Assembly: GCA_029552825.1 (NCBI GenBank)
Contig: JAKPDL010000083.1
Coordinates: forward strand, 1-44,907
Reading direction: 5' to 3'
Length of the DNA stretch: 44,907 nt
Source of the DNA: Bacteroidota bacterium
GTDB lineage: Bacteria; Bacteroidota; Bacteroidia; Bacteroidales; VadinHA17
Shown here piece after piece: positions 26,804 to 35,204 of the stretch (position 1 is the stretch's first letter; each line of letters begins with the position of its first letter). The notes under the pieces are model-generated. The model saw only the letters and a list, made by a program, of their open reading frames with translations. It was not told where the DNA came from and ran no database searches. Both the position numbers and the translations under genes were made by a program.

Positions 26804-28231
26804 ATGATTACTTTCATTTCAGGCATTCTCATCCTTCTGGCAGGATATTTTGTTTATTCCAGGTTTATTGAAAAAATTGCAGGTGCTGATGCCTCGAGAG
26901 AGACTCCTGCCTACAGGATGAGAGACGGTGTTGATTACATTCCGATGCCCTGGTGGAGAGTCTTCCTTATACAGTTTCTGAATATCGCAGGGCTGGGACC
27001 TATTTTTGGTGCCATTGCAGGTGCTATGTGGGGACCTGTGGCTTATCTGTGGATAATTCTTGGCTCTGTCTTTGCCGGCGCAGTTCACGATTATTTATCC
27101 GGAATGCTTTCTATTTATCATAACGGGCTCAGTATAACTGAGATAGTTGGAATTTATCTTGGCAATGGCATTAAACAGTTTATGCGGGGCTTTACTGTCG
27201 TCCTTATGGTTCTTGTGGGAGCTGTATTTATTGTTGGACCGGCAGGAATACTGGGAGGAATGACACAGGGTACACTTTCGGTTACTTTCTGGGTGTGGGT
27301 TGTTTTCTTTTATTACATTGTTGCCACAATGCTTCCCATTGATAAGGTTATCGGGAGAATCTATCCGTTTTTTGGGTTTGCTCTTGTTTTCATGGCATTT
27401 GGACTTATTACAGCATTATTTATTAACGGATATAAACCACCGGAGCTTACTATTTCGACACTCCGGAACTTTCATGTTGATTCCGGAAAATTTCCTGTTT
27501 TTCCGATGATGTTCATAACAATTGCCTGCGGTGCAATATCCGGATTTCATTCAACACAATCACCTCTTATGGCAAGATGTATTACAAATGAAAAACTGGG
27601 TAGAAGAGTTTTCTATGGGGCAATGATTTCTGAAGCTATTGTTGCAATGATATGGGCAACTATCGGAATGAGTTTCTGGGGTGGAGTGAAGGAACTGAAC
27701 GACATAATGACTGCCAATAAAGGCAATGCTGCTGTGCTGGTGAATGAAGTGTCTAATTCTCTTCTGGGAAAGTTCGGTGGCATACTTGCACTTTTAGGAG
27801 TAGTAGCTGCTCCCATAACATCTGGTGACACAGCCTTCCGCAGTGCACGCCTCATAGTTGCCGATTTTCTGAATTTTAAACAGGGGCCAATAAAAAACCG
27901 TTTGATTATCAGCATTCCGCTCTTTGCAATAGGTTTTTTGATTACAAAAATGGATTTCAGCATTATCTGGCGCTACTTTGCATGGTGCAATCAAACCCTT
28001 GCAATGATAGTACTTTGGGCAGAAACTGTATATCTGGTTAGAGCAGGCAAAATTTACGGAATAACACTTGTACCGGCACTTTTTATGACCGCCGTTTCAG
28101 CAACCTATATACTTATTGCACCTGAGGGTTTCAGACTGGCAGGCAATATTGCTTACCCTGCAGGTGCAGCTGCAACACTCGCTGCATTGACAGGATTTGT
28201 TGCATATTTATACAGGAGGAGAACTAAATAA
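26804..28231 (+). CDS. cstA: CstA family carbon starvation transporter
   Basis: A 475-residue polytopic membrane protein with about twelve to thirteen hydrophobic segments. The conserved CstA core is clear: PMPWWRVFLIQFLNIAGLGPIFGAIAGAMWGP, with FAGAVHDYLSGMLS next, then STQSPLMARC, and near the C-terminal third a PITSGDTAFRSARLI block. It is shorter than the roughly 700-residue Escherichia coli protein, as usual in Bacteroidota. CstA members import pyruvate or peptides with proton coupling. Pyruvate would fit release of pyruvate-level products from galacturonate or keto-sugar breakdown. It lies between the GH35-like and SGNH genes, all on the plus strand, with gaps of about 100 bases each side. 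Confidence 0.92.
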   Translation: MITFISGILILLAGYFVYSRFIEKIAGADASRETPAYRMRDGVDYIPMPWWRVFLIQFLNIAGLGPIFGAIAGAMWGPVAYLWIILGSVFAGAVHDYLSGMLSIYHNGLSITEIVGIYLGNGIKQFMRGFTVVLMVLVGAVFIVGPAGILGGMTQGTLSVTFWVWVVFFYYIVATMLPIDKVIGRIYPFFGFALVFMAFGLITALFINGYKPPELTISTLRNFHVDSGKFPVFPMMFITIACGAISGFHSTQSPLMARCITNEKLGRRVFYGAMISEAIVAMIWATIGMSFWGGVKELNDIMTANKGNAAVLVNEVSNSLLGKFGGILALLGVVAAPITSGDTAFRSARLIVADFLNFKQGPIKNRLIISIPLFAIGFLITKMDFSIIWRYFAWCNQTLAMIVLWAETVYLVRAGKIYGITLVPALFMTAVSATYILIAPEGFRLAGNIAYPAGAAATLAALTGFVAYLYRRRTK

Positions 28232-28348
28232 AAGTAAACTAATGCCACGGATTTTGTCTGGCAGATTGGAAAGGATTACTTAAAGGAAAAAGAAAGATAG
28301 ATTTAATGATGCTTAAAAACCGAATAGCAAATTTTTAATTTTTCAAAT

Positions 28349-29098
28349 ATGAAAACCAGAAGAAAATTTATTAAAGAAACAGCAGCCGGAGCTATGGCAG
28401 CAATGAGCATTCCAAAAGTTTTGTACGAATTTCCTGCTGGAGCAGGACAGAAGAAAATAAAACTGGAAAAGAACAATGTCATTCTTTTTCAGGGCGACTC
28501 AATTACCGATGCAGGCAGAAACAAACAGAATGAAAGCTTCAATAATCCATCATCATTAGGTTCGGGTTATGCTTTTCTGGCTACTGCTGCTCTACTTGAA
28601 AGTTTTCCTTCACTTAATCTGAAGGTATATAACAGGGGTATTTCGGGTAACAAAGTCTTTCAGCTTGCCGAACGCTGGGATAAAGATTGTCTTGACCTAA
28701 AACCCGATGTGTTGAGTATCCTGATAGGTGTCAACGATATCTGGCATACTCTGAACGGACAATATAACGGTACGGTTGAAAAATACCGCAACGATTATAT
28801 TGCTCTTCTTGAACGCACGATGGCAGCTCTTCCTTCTGTCAAACTGATAATCTGCGAACCCTTTGCAGTACCAGGAGTAAAAGCCGTTGACGACAGATGG
28901 TACCCTGAATTTTATGAATACCAGAAGTCTGCCCGGGAGATTGCAGAACGCTTCGGGGCAATATTTGTTCCCTTCCAGAAAGTTTTTGATGAGGCACAGA
29001 ATCGTGCCCCGGGTTCATACTGGACCGGCGACGGTGTTCACCCCTCACTTCCCGGAGCACAACTGATGGCTAAAGCATGGCTCAAGACGGTTCTTTAA
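28349..29098 (+). CDS. SGNH/GDSL esterase, Tat-exported (rhamnogalacturonan acetylesterase-like)
   Basis: A 249-residue protein. The N terminus MKTRRKFIKETAAG carries a twin-arginine motif. The SGNH blocks are in place: catalytic S51 in FQGDSITD (block I), the GISGNKV glycine/asparagine (block II), GVND (block III) and the D228/H231 pair in DGVHPSLPG (block V). Such enzymes deacetylate plant polysaccharides, including rhamnogalacturonan and xylan. The close companions (GH28-like, a second esterase 15 bases downstream) support deacetylation of an acetylated pectic glycan. Tat export is unusual for an enzyme with no cofactor. The call as esterase is firm; the substrate is inferred from context. 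Confidence 0.9.
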   Translation: MKTRRKFIKETAAGAMAAMSIPKVLYEFPAGAGQKKIKLEKNNVILFQGDSITDAGRNKQNESFNNPSSLGSGYAFLATAALLESFPSLNLKVYNRGISGNKVFQLAERWDKDCLDLKPDVLSILIGVNDIWHTLNGQYNGTVEKYRNDYIALLERTMAALPSVKLIICEPFAVPGVKAVDDRWYPEFYEYQKSAREIAERFGAIFVPFQKVFDEAQNRAPGSYWTGDGVHPSLPGAQLMAKAWLKTVL

Positions 29099-29113
29099 TT
29101 TGATTTAATTTCC

Positions 29114-31321
29114 ATGCTGCCAAAAAGATATATTATTTTATATCGCTGGCAGGCATTTGTCTTTCTGACCATCTGCTTGCTTTACGGGAATATTTCCTTC
29201 TCCCAGGAGGAATATAATGTGCTTAAAGAGAGCTGGTTAAAATATACTGATGCACAGAATTTTCTTTATCATCATCTCCTTTCCGATGCTGTTTTTCTTC
29301 TTGAAAAAAGAAAAGAAAAGATAGATTCACTGGCAACACTGTCCGGCTGGCAGTCGCGTCAGAAAGAAATCAGAGAAATACTTCAAAGAATTGCCGGGCC
29401 ATTTCCCGAAAAAACACCCTTGAATGCAAGAATTGTAAGAACAATTGAGAAGCCTGGCTTCAGAATAGAACATATCATTTTTGAGTCACAGCCGGGGTTC
29501 TATGTAACATCTTCACTTTATATCCCTGCGGGGATTAGAAAAGGTCAGAAACTGCCTGCTGTAATTTATTGCAGCGGTCATTCAGCTGAAGGATACAGAA
29601 GCGCAGTATATCAACATGTTATACAGAATCTTGTAAAGAAAGGATTTATTGTATTTGCTTTTGACCCGGTAGGGCAGGGTGAACGGCTTGAATATCCTGA
29701 CCCGGCAACGGGCAAATCCCTGGTTGGTGGACCCACACATGAGCATTCTTATCCTGGCTCACAGACACTCCTGACCGGTACCTCGCAGGCTGCATACATG
29801 ATATGGGACGGAATAAGAGCAGTTGATTACCTGCTTACCCGCAGGGAAGTCGATCCATCTCGCATTGGAATCACAGGACGCTCAGGCGGAGGAACACAAT
29901 CAGCATATATAGCTGCAATGGACGACAGAATCTTTGCTGCTGCCCCTGAAAATTATTTAACAAACTACACCCGGCTGCTTGAGTCAATCGGTCCCCAGGA
30001 TGCAGAACAAAATATTCCTAAGTTTATTGCATCTGGCCTTGACCACGCCGATTTTCTTATTGTAAGAGCTCCCAAACCTGCCATGATGATCACAACAACC
30101 AGAGATATGTTCAGTATTCAGGGCGCTGTGGAGACTGAAAAAGAAATAACCCGTGTCTACAGCGCATATAACCAGCCAGGAAATTTCTCGAGGGTTGAAG
30201 ATGACACAACTCATGCTTCTACTGTAAAAAACCGCCATGCACTTTATACCTTCTTCGGGAAGCATCTGAACAATCCATGCAATAACAGCGATGAGGAAAC
30301 AATCCGTCTATCACCTGAAGAATTGAGGGTGACATCAAAGGGTCAGGTTTCATTTGAATCAGGAGCAGAGACAGTCCATTCCCTTAATCTAAAGAGAGCT
30401 ATAGCGCTTGAGAAACGTCTTGATGACTCCAGAAACGGTGAAATAAAGCATTTCAGTGGTGCAGTCGATGCGGCAAAAAAGCTCTCAGGTTTCATTGAAC
30501 CGGAAAGCGTTGGAGATCCTGTATTTGCAGGACGTTTCAGAAAGGATGGGTATTGCGTGGAAAAGTACTTTATAAGAGGTGAAGGTGATTATGTGATACC
30601 TTTTCTTCTTTTTGTGCCTGATAAACAGACCAGTAAATATCTGATATATCTTCATCCGGAAGGGAAGTCAGCAGAAGCAGGGGCAGGGAAAGAGATTGAA
30701 AGCATTGTTTTACATGGGATAACAGTTCTGGCTCCTGACCTGCCTGGCACGGGTGAAACAGGTCCGGGTTCATTTCGCGGTGATGCATACTTTGCCGGCG
30801 TTTCACATAATCTTCTCTATGCCGCTTTACTTACAGGAAGAAGCATAACGGGTATTTATGCAGGTGATATTATACGTCTTGCAAAGTTTATTGAAAAGAG
30901 AGATGAACATGCAGATATAAAAGGCTTTGCTAAAGGATATCTGTCACCAGCACTTCTTCATGCAGCGGCCTTTTCCCATTTATTGAAAGGCATCGCCCTT
31001 GTTAATCCTTACATCTCATACTTTTCTCTGGTAAAAGAAAGGATGTACAACCCGCTTTTTATGCTAACAGCCGTACCGGGTGCCCTTAAAGAATATGATC
31101 TTCCTGACCTTGCCGGAGCCCTTGCTCCCCGAAAACTTCTGATTACAGGAGCTACCGACGGTAAAGGTTCCGGTGAGGATAGTGAAGTAATCAATAAAGG
31201 CCTTTCGGTAATAAAAGCTGCTTATTCAGTAAATAATGCTGGTGATAAATTAAAAATATACCCAATCACTGATAAAGTGCTTATAATTAATAATTTGATT
31301 GATTGGCTGATGAAAGAGTAA
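29114..31321 (+). CDS. tandem alpha/beta-hydrolase, acetyl xylan esterase-like, second half degenerate
   Basis: A 735-residue exported protein (signal to about residue 31). Residues 95-390 form an acetyl-xylan-esterase/prolyl-oligopeptidase-like alpha/beta hydrolase: IYCSGHSAEGY, FDPVGQGERLEYPD and the nucleophile S257 in GITGRSGGGTQSAY. A TTRDMF aspartate and the EDDTTHAST histidine are placed to complete the triad. Residues 440-735 repeat the fold (FLLFVPDKQTSKYLIYLHPEG, LAPDLPGTGETGPGSF, PRKLLITGATDG). Where the second nucleophile serine should sit, however, the sequence reads GFAKGYLS, with no GxSxG, so the second half is probably inactive. The likely role is deacetylation of oligosaccharides with the neighbouring SGNH esterase. 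Confidence 0.85.
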   Translation: MLPKRYIILYRWQAFVFLTICLLYGNISFSQEEYNVLKESWLKYTDAQNFLYHHLLSDAVFLLEKRKEKIDSLATLSGWQSRQKEIREILQRIAGPFPEKTPLNARIVRTIEKPGFRIEHIIFESQPGFYVTSSLYIPAGIRKGQKLPAVIYCSGHSAEGYRSAVYQHVIQNLVKKGFIVFAFDPVGQGERLEYPDPATGKSLVGGPTHEHSYPGSQTLLTGTSQAAYMIWDGIRAVDYLLTRREVDPSRIGITGRSGGGTQSAYIAAMDDRIFAAAPENYLTNYTRLLESIGPQDAEQNIPKFIASGLDHADFLIVRAPKPAMMITTTRDMFSIQGAVETEKEITRVYSAYNQPGNFSRVEDDTTHASTVKNRHALYTFFGKHLNNPCNNSDEETIRLSPEELRVTSKGQVSFESGAETVHSLNLKRAIALEKRLDDSRNGEIKHFSGAVDAAKKLSGFIEPESVGDPVFAGRFRKDGYCVEKYFIRGEGDYVIPFLLFVPDKQTSKYLIYLHPEGKSAEAGAGKEIESIVLHGITVLAPDLPGTGETGPGSFRGDAYFAGVSHNLLYAALLTGRSITGIYAGDIIRLAKFIEKRDEHADIKGFAKGYLSPALLHAAAFSHLLKGIALVNPYISYFSLVKERMYNPLFMLTAVPGALKEYDLPDLAGALAPRKLLITGATDGKGSGEDSEVINKGLSVIKAAYSVNNAGDKLKIYPITDKVLIINNLIDWLMKE

Positions 31322-31446
31322 TTGTACGGGAGAATCACATGGATATGTTAAAAAAAGTAAAATTCCATCTTTTTTTTATGTGAAAAAATTTCTTTTAACG
31401 ATTTTTTGTAATTTTTGAGATTAAATATTTCTGAACACCAAATAAA

Positions 31447-32508
31447 ATGGCTTTTAAGCGAACCCGGAAGAGACGCGATTTTTTAAGAAACGCAACCCTT
31501 GGCACAATAGGATTAACATTTGCTTCGGGTACAGCTTTCCGGAATTACAAAACAGGTTCTGAAGTAAAAAAGGTGGGAATTATAGGTCTCGATACTTCTC
31601 ACAGTACGGCATTTACAAGGATGCTCAACAGTTCTGAACCCGACCCGCGTTTTTCAGGTTACCGTATTGTTGCGGCCTATCCAAGGGGTAGTAACGATAT
31701 CAAGTCGAGTACCGACAGGATACCTGGCTATACTGAAGAGGTAAAAAAATATGGTGTTCAGATTGTAAATTCTATTGAAGAGCTACTTTCCCTTGTTGAT
31801 TATATCCTTCTCGAAACAAACGACGGCCGTCTACATCTAGAACAGGCTGTGCCTGTGATGAGGGCGGGTAAGAGATTCTTTATTGATAAACCTATTGCAG
31901 CTTCACTTCCGGATGTAATAGCAATATTCAGATTATCAGAGATATATAATGTGCCACTCTTTTCTTCATCTTCTTTAAGGTATATACCAGGTGTTGATGA
32001 TATCGCCAGAGGGGCAATAGGCAAGGTAACCGGTGCTTTTGCTTACAGTCCTGCAACTCTCGAAAAAACGCATCCTGACCTTTTCTGGTACGGGGTGCAT
32101 GGTGTGGAGATTCTGTTTACGGTGATGGGTACCGGGTGCGTGAGTGTGAGTCGTACATTTACTGAAGGAGCAGACGTTGCAACAGGAGTGTGGAACGACG
32201 GGCGCATTGGAACTTTCAGAGGCATTAGAACGGGTAGAGCTGATTATGGTGGTACCGTTTTTGGAGAAAAAGGAATAATGGTTCTGGGGAAATATGGAGG
32301 TTATGAACCATTGCTGGTTGAGATTGCCCGTTTTTTTGAAACAGGAGTGCCGCCGGTAAAACCTGAGGAAACAACAGAGATTTTTGCTTTTATGACAGCT
32401 GCCGATGAAAGCAAAAAGGCAGGAGGGAAACCGGTCATGATTGAAGAGGTAATGAAAAAGGCCAAAAAAGATGCGGAAAAATCAGTGTTGAAATACACAA
32501 AACAATAA
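31447..32508 (+). CDS. Gfo/Idh/MocA-like protein, Tat-exported, with atypical nucleotide motif
   Basis: A 353-residue protein. The Tat motif RKRRDFLRN (RR at 9-10) precedes a hydrophobic stretch. In place of the family's GxGxxG after the first strand it has GLDTSH (47-52), so classical dinucleotide binding is not supported. Other family features are retained: YILLETNDGRLHLEQA, FIDKPIAASLPD (DKP in place of EKP), and a C-terminal domain with YGVHGVEILFTVMG. It is shorter than its neighbour and may bind a different ligand, or bind the dinucleotide differently. It sits 34 bases upstream of the next exported oxidoreductase, so the two could form a hetero-pair. Function is uncertain. Confidence 0.85.
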   Translation: MAFKRTRKRRDFLRNATLGTIGLTFASGTAFRNYKTGSEVKKVGIIGLDTSHSTAFTRMLNSSEPDPRFSGYRIVAAYPRGSNDIKSSTDRIPGYTEEVKKYGVQIVNSIEELLSLVDYILLETNDGRLHLEQAVPVMRAGKRFFIDKPIAASLPDVIAIFRLSEIYNVPLFSSSSLRYIPGVDDIARGAIGKVTGAFAYSPATLEKTHPDLFWYGVHGVEILFTVMGTGCVSVSRTFTEGADVATGVWNDGRIGTFRGIRTGRADYGGTVFGEKGIMVLGKYGGYEPLLVEIARFFETGVPPVKPEETTEIFAFMTAADESKKAGGKPVMIEEVMKKAKKDAEKSVLKYTKQ

Positions 32509-32542
32509 ATAACCTGAAGTTTAACCTAAAAAAGCATTTAAA

Positions 32543-33904
32543 ATGACTAAAAGAAGGGAATTTATCAAAAAGAGTGTACTGGGAACAGCAGGAATTGCCA
32601 TTGGCGGAATGGGGTTCAGCCGCAGTTCCTATAATTCGATTATAGGTGCGAATGATCGCATAACCGTTGCCGTTATAGGCATTCGCAGCCAGGGTGGTAC
32701 TCACATCAACAGTTTTCTGCGCATAAGGGACAGTAAAAATGTGCGCCTTAAGACTATCTGCGATGTTGATGAACAGTTCTGGCCGGAACGTGTAAAGACC
32801 ATTGAGTCTGCAACAGGTCAGAGGCCTGTAACCGAGTGGGATATGCGCCGGGTGTTTGAAGACAAGGAAATTGATGCCGTTTCCTTTGCAACACCCAACT
32901 TCTGGCATGCACTTGGTACAATATGGGCTTGCCAGGCCGGAAAGCATGTGTATGTTGAAAAGCCATCGACACATTGCGTGTGGGAGGGTCGTAAGATGGT
33001 TGAAGCTGCACGTAAGTACAATGTAAGGGTGCAGGTAGGAATGCAGAACCGCTCAATTCCGCAGGTTATACAGGCAATCAAATTCCTGCACGACGGATGT
33101 ATTGGTGATGTGTTCATGGCAAAGGGTCTGTGTTATAAACCTCGCGATTCATTTGGTATTGCACCCGACAGCGAACCACCTGCCTCACTGCATTACGACA
33201 TGTGGCTTGGACCATGCCAGTGGCAGCCATACAACGAGAAGAAAGTCCATTACAACTGGCACTGGCACTGGGCAACAGGTGGTGGCGACACTGCAAACCA
33301 GGGTCCTCACCAGTTCGATATCGCCCGCTGGGGATTGAATAAACAGGAACATCCTGTATATATCTATTCAACTGGCGGTCTCTTCGGTATTGACCCGAAA
33401 GAATGCTCGCAGGAAACACCCAACACCCAGACATCCCTCTTTAAATACAAAGACGGTAAAGTGCTTGAGTTTGAGACAAGAGGCCGTTATACTAACGCAG
33501 AAGGTACTCTTGATGTGAGAATCGGAAATATTTTCTACGGCACCGAAGGCTATCTTGAAATAAACGGCAGCCAGTGGAGAGCATTCCGCCACCGTGAAAC
33601 AAAACCCTTTGCCGGGTCAGATGTTGGAGAAACAGTTACTGATGTAATGGCACCTCCGGGAGGCGGAAATCACTATGCCAACTTCATTGATGCAATCAGG
33701 GAAGGTAAAAACGAAATCCTTAACTGCGATATCCTGCAGGGATATATGTCGTCAGTACTTCCAGCACTTGCAAATATCTCCTACCGCCTCGGACGTCACC
33801 TTATCTTCGACGGTGAAAAAGAAAAATTTGTTAAGGACAAGGAAGCCGACAAGTTGCTTACCCGTGAATACAGAAAACCATACGTTGTGCCGGAGGTTGT
33901 CTGA
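32543..33904 (+). CDS. Gfo/Idh/MocA family oxidoreductase, Tat-exported
   Basis: A 453-residue protein with the Tat start MTKRREFIKKSVLG and a Gly-rich hydrophobic core. The nucleotide motif is GIRSQG (46-51), in which the second glycine is Arg. The next strand ends in CDVDEQF, and the family lysine is in VEKPSTHCVWEG. The C-terminal domain has SLHYDMWLGPC, HYNWHWHWATGGGDTANQGPHQFDIARWG and a YGTEGYLEI-like sheet (FYGTEGYLEING). The last residues YRKPYVVPEV match the tail of the protein at 5541-6854. It probably binds NAD(P) tightly and acts on sugars in the envelope. The intergenic gap downstream (162 bases) contains a strong hairpin. Confidence 0.9.
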   Translation: MTKRREFIKKSVLGTAGIAIGGMGFSRSSYNSIIGANDRITVAVIGIRSQGGTHINSFLRIRDSKNVRLKTICDVDEQFWPERVKTIESATGQRPVTEWDMRRVFEDKEIDAVSFATPNFWHALGTIWACQAGKHVYVEKPSTHCVWEGRKMVEAARKYNVRVQVGMQNRSIPQVIQAIKFLHDGCIGDVFMAKGLCYKPRDSFGIAPDSEPPASLHYDMWLGPCQWQPYNEKKVHYNWHWHWATGGGDTANQGPHQFDIARWGLNKQEHPVYIYSTGGLFGIDPKECSQETPNTQTSLFKYKDGKVLEFETRGRYTNAEGTLDVRIGNIFYGTEGYLEINGSQWRAFRHRETKPFAGSDVGETVTDVMAPPGGGNHYANFIDAIREGKNEILNCDILQGYMSSVLPALANISYRLGRHLIFDGEKEKFVKDKEADKLLTREYRKPYVVPEVV

Positions 33905-34005
33905 AGCGTATTGTCTGGGCTGGAAAAAAACAACTTCATTTCATTTTCATTATAAAGATCTGAAATGGCTGTTGTTCAGCTGATTAAACAAGAACAATTC
34001 ATAAG

Positions 34006-34039
34006 GGGCGCCGAAGGAATGAATTTCCAGCAGGCGCCC
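34006..34039 (+). other. strong intergenic hairpin
   Basis: GGGCGCC (34006-34012) pairs with GGCGCCC (34033-34039). Inside, GGAA (34016-34019) pairs with TTCC (34025-34028). The result is a GC-rich two-step stem in an AT-rich gap. No T run follows (TGACTTCCTTTAAG), so it is not a canonical intrinsic terminator. It lies 27 bases before the DUF6807 start codon and could attenuate transcription, protect mRNA ends or affect translation. Confidence 0.6.
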
Positions 34040-34066
34040 TGACTTCCTTTAAGAAAAAGATTCCAT

Positions 34067-35113
34067 ATGAGAACCAGTAAAATTTTAACGGCTGTTTTAT
34101 TCTTCTTTGCTCCTTTACTGTGCAATGGGCAGCAAGGTGAACCGGTTGAGATAAAATTCGTCAGAAATGATGCTGCAAGAAAGGTTGATGTTTATACAGG
34201 CGACAAACTGCTTACATCATACTGTTGGCCTGAAAATGTATATAAACCGATACTTTACCCGGTTTTTACTTCTGCCGGTACGGAGATAACAAGGGGCTTT
34301 CCTCTTCGGCCAAGGGAGGGTGAAAGAAATGATCACATCCACCAGGTCGGGATATGGCTTAACTATGGGAAGGTAAACGGATACGACTTCTGGGGGAATG
34401 GTTCAAGAGGGGTAAAAGAGCCGGGCGGAGGAGAGATTAAACATCTTGATATAGAAAAGGCTGAAGGAGGAAAAGGTGAGGGGGTACTCGTTTACAGAGC
34501 GTCATGGCTTATCCCTTCTGGTTATGAATTGCTTTCAGAGAAAACTGAATATCATTTTATTGCAAGGGGAACACTGCGTATTATAGACAGAATAACCACA
34601 TTGACGGCAAACGATTCGTCGGTGGTTTTCGCCGATACCAAGGAAGGAATGTTCGGTATAAGGGTTGCGCGCCCTCTTGAGCTGCCGGTAAATGAAACTA
34701 TTACGGTGCTGGATGCGTCAGGCAAACCTTCTGGAAAGAAAATAAAAGCCTCTGAAGGAGCAACAGGAAATTATCAGGGAAGCAATGGCATGTCGGGCGA
34801 AAGCGTTTGGGGTACACGTGCGGCATGGATGCATCTCTACGGAAAAATAGGAGAAGAGAAAATTTCTATTGTGATATGCGACCATCCCCGCAATCCCGGA
34901 TATCCTACATACTGGCATGCAAGAGGTTACGGACTTTTTGCAGCCAACCCATTCGGATGGAAAGATTTTACCGGAGGTAAAGAACAACTAAATTTTACGA
35001 TGAAACCGCATCAACAGATTACATTCAGATACCGGGTAATAATAGGTTCAGGCAACTTCCTTACCGATTCCGATATAAACAGCCTTGCCGCCGATTTCTA
35101 TAAAAAATACTGA
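34067..35113 (+). CDS. DUF6807 (PmoA-like) family protein, exported
   Basis: A 348-residue protein with signal peptide (cleaved near residue 21, CNGQQ). The family signature is visible: PVFTSAGTEITRGFP, then NDHIHQVGIWLNYGKVNGYDFWGNG, and later TKEGMFGIRVARPL and HARGYGLFAANPFGWKDF. This is the beta-rich family historically named after methane oxygenase PmoA. It has no relation to particulate methane monooxygenase, and its reaction is not known to me. In Bacteroidota and Planctomycetes it is often found beside Gfo/Idh/MocA and TIM-barrel genes, as here. A carbohydrate role is therefore likely, inferred only from neighbours. Conserved His and Asp in the HIH/DFW block could bind metal. Confidence 0.85.
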   Translation: MRTSKILTAVLFFFAPLLCNGQQGEPVEIKFVRNDAARKVDVYTGDKLLTSYCWPENVYKPILYPVFTSAGTEITRGFPLRPREGERNDHIHQVGIWLNYGKVNGYDFWGNGSRGVKEPGGGEIKHLDIEKAEGGKGEGVLVYRASWLIPSGYELLSEKTEYHFIARGTLRIIDRITTLTANDSSVVFADTKEGMFGIRVARPLELPVNETITVLDASGKPSGKKIKASEGATGNYQGSNGMSGESVWGTRAAWMHLYGKIGEEKISIVICDHPRNPGYPTYWHARGYGLFAANPFGWKDFTGGKEQLNFTMKPHQQITFRYRVIIGSGNFLTDSDINSLAADFYKKY

Positions 35114-35172
35114 GATAATAGTATGAGGATGAATGATTTGTATTGTTAATGAAATTCTTGTAACTATTTGAT

Positions 35173-35180
35173 TATTTTTG
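35173..35180 (+). promoter_or_regulatory. weak candidate -7 element before the 35205 gene
   Basis: TATTTTTG matches TAnnTTTG and lies 25 bases before the ATG at 35205. No TTTG at the correct upstream distance is present, so this may be chance in AT-rich DNA. Confidence 0.22.
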
Positions 35181-35204
35181 TTTAACCAAAAAAGATATTT
35201 TGAA

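Noticed and set aside
31340-31386. A-run/T-run stem after the tandem esterase gene as a terminator
   Set aside because: Only A-T pairs with a long loop could form, so there is no convincing stable stem.
34067-35113. Methane monooxygenase subunit
   Set aside because: The PmoA-like name is historical. The protein is soluble, exported and beta-rich, with no membrane helices of a monooxygenase.
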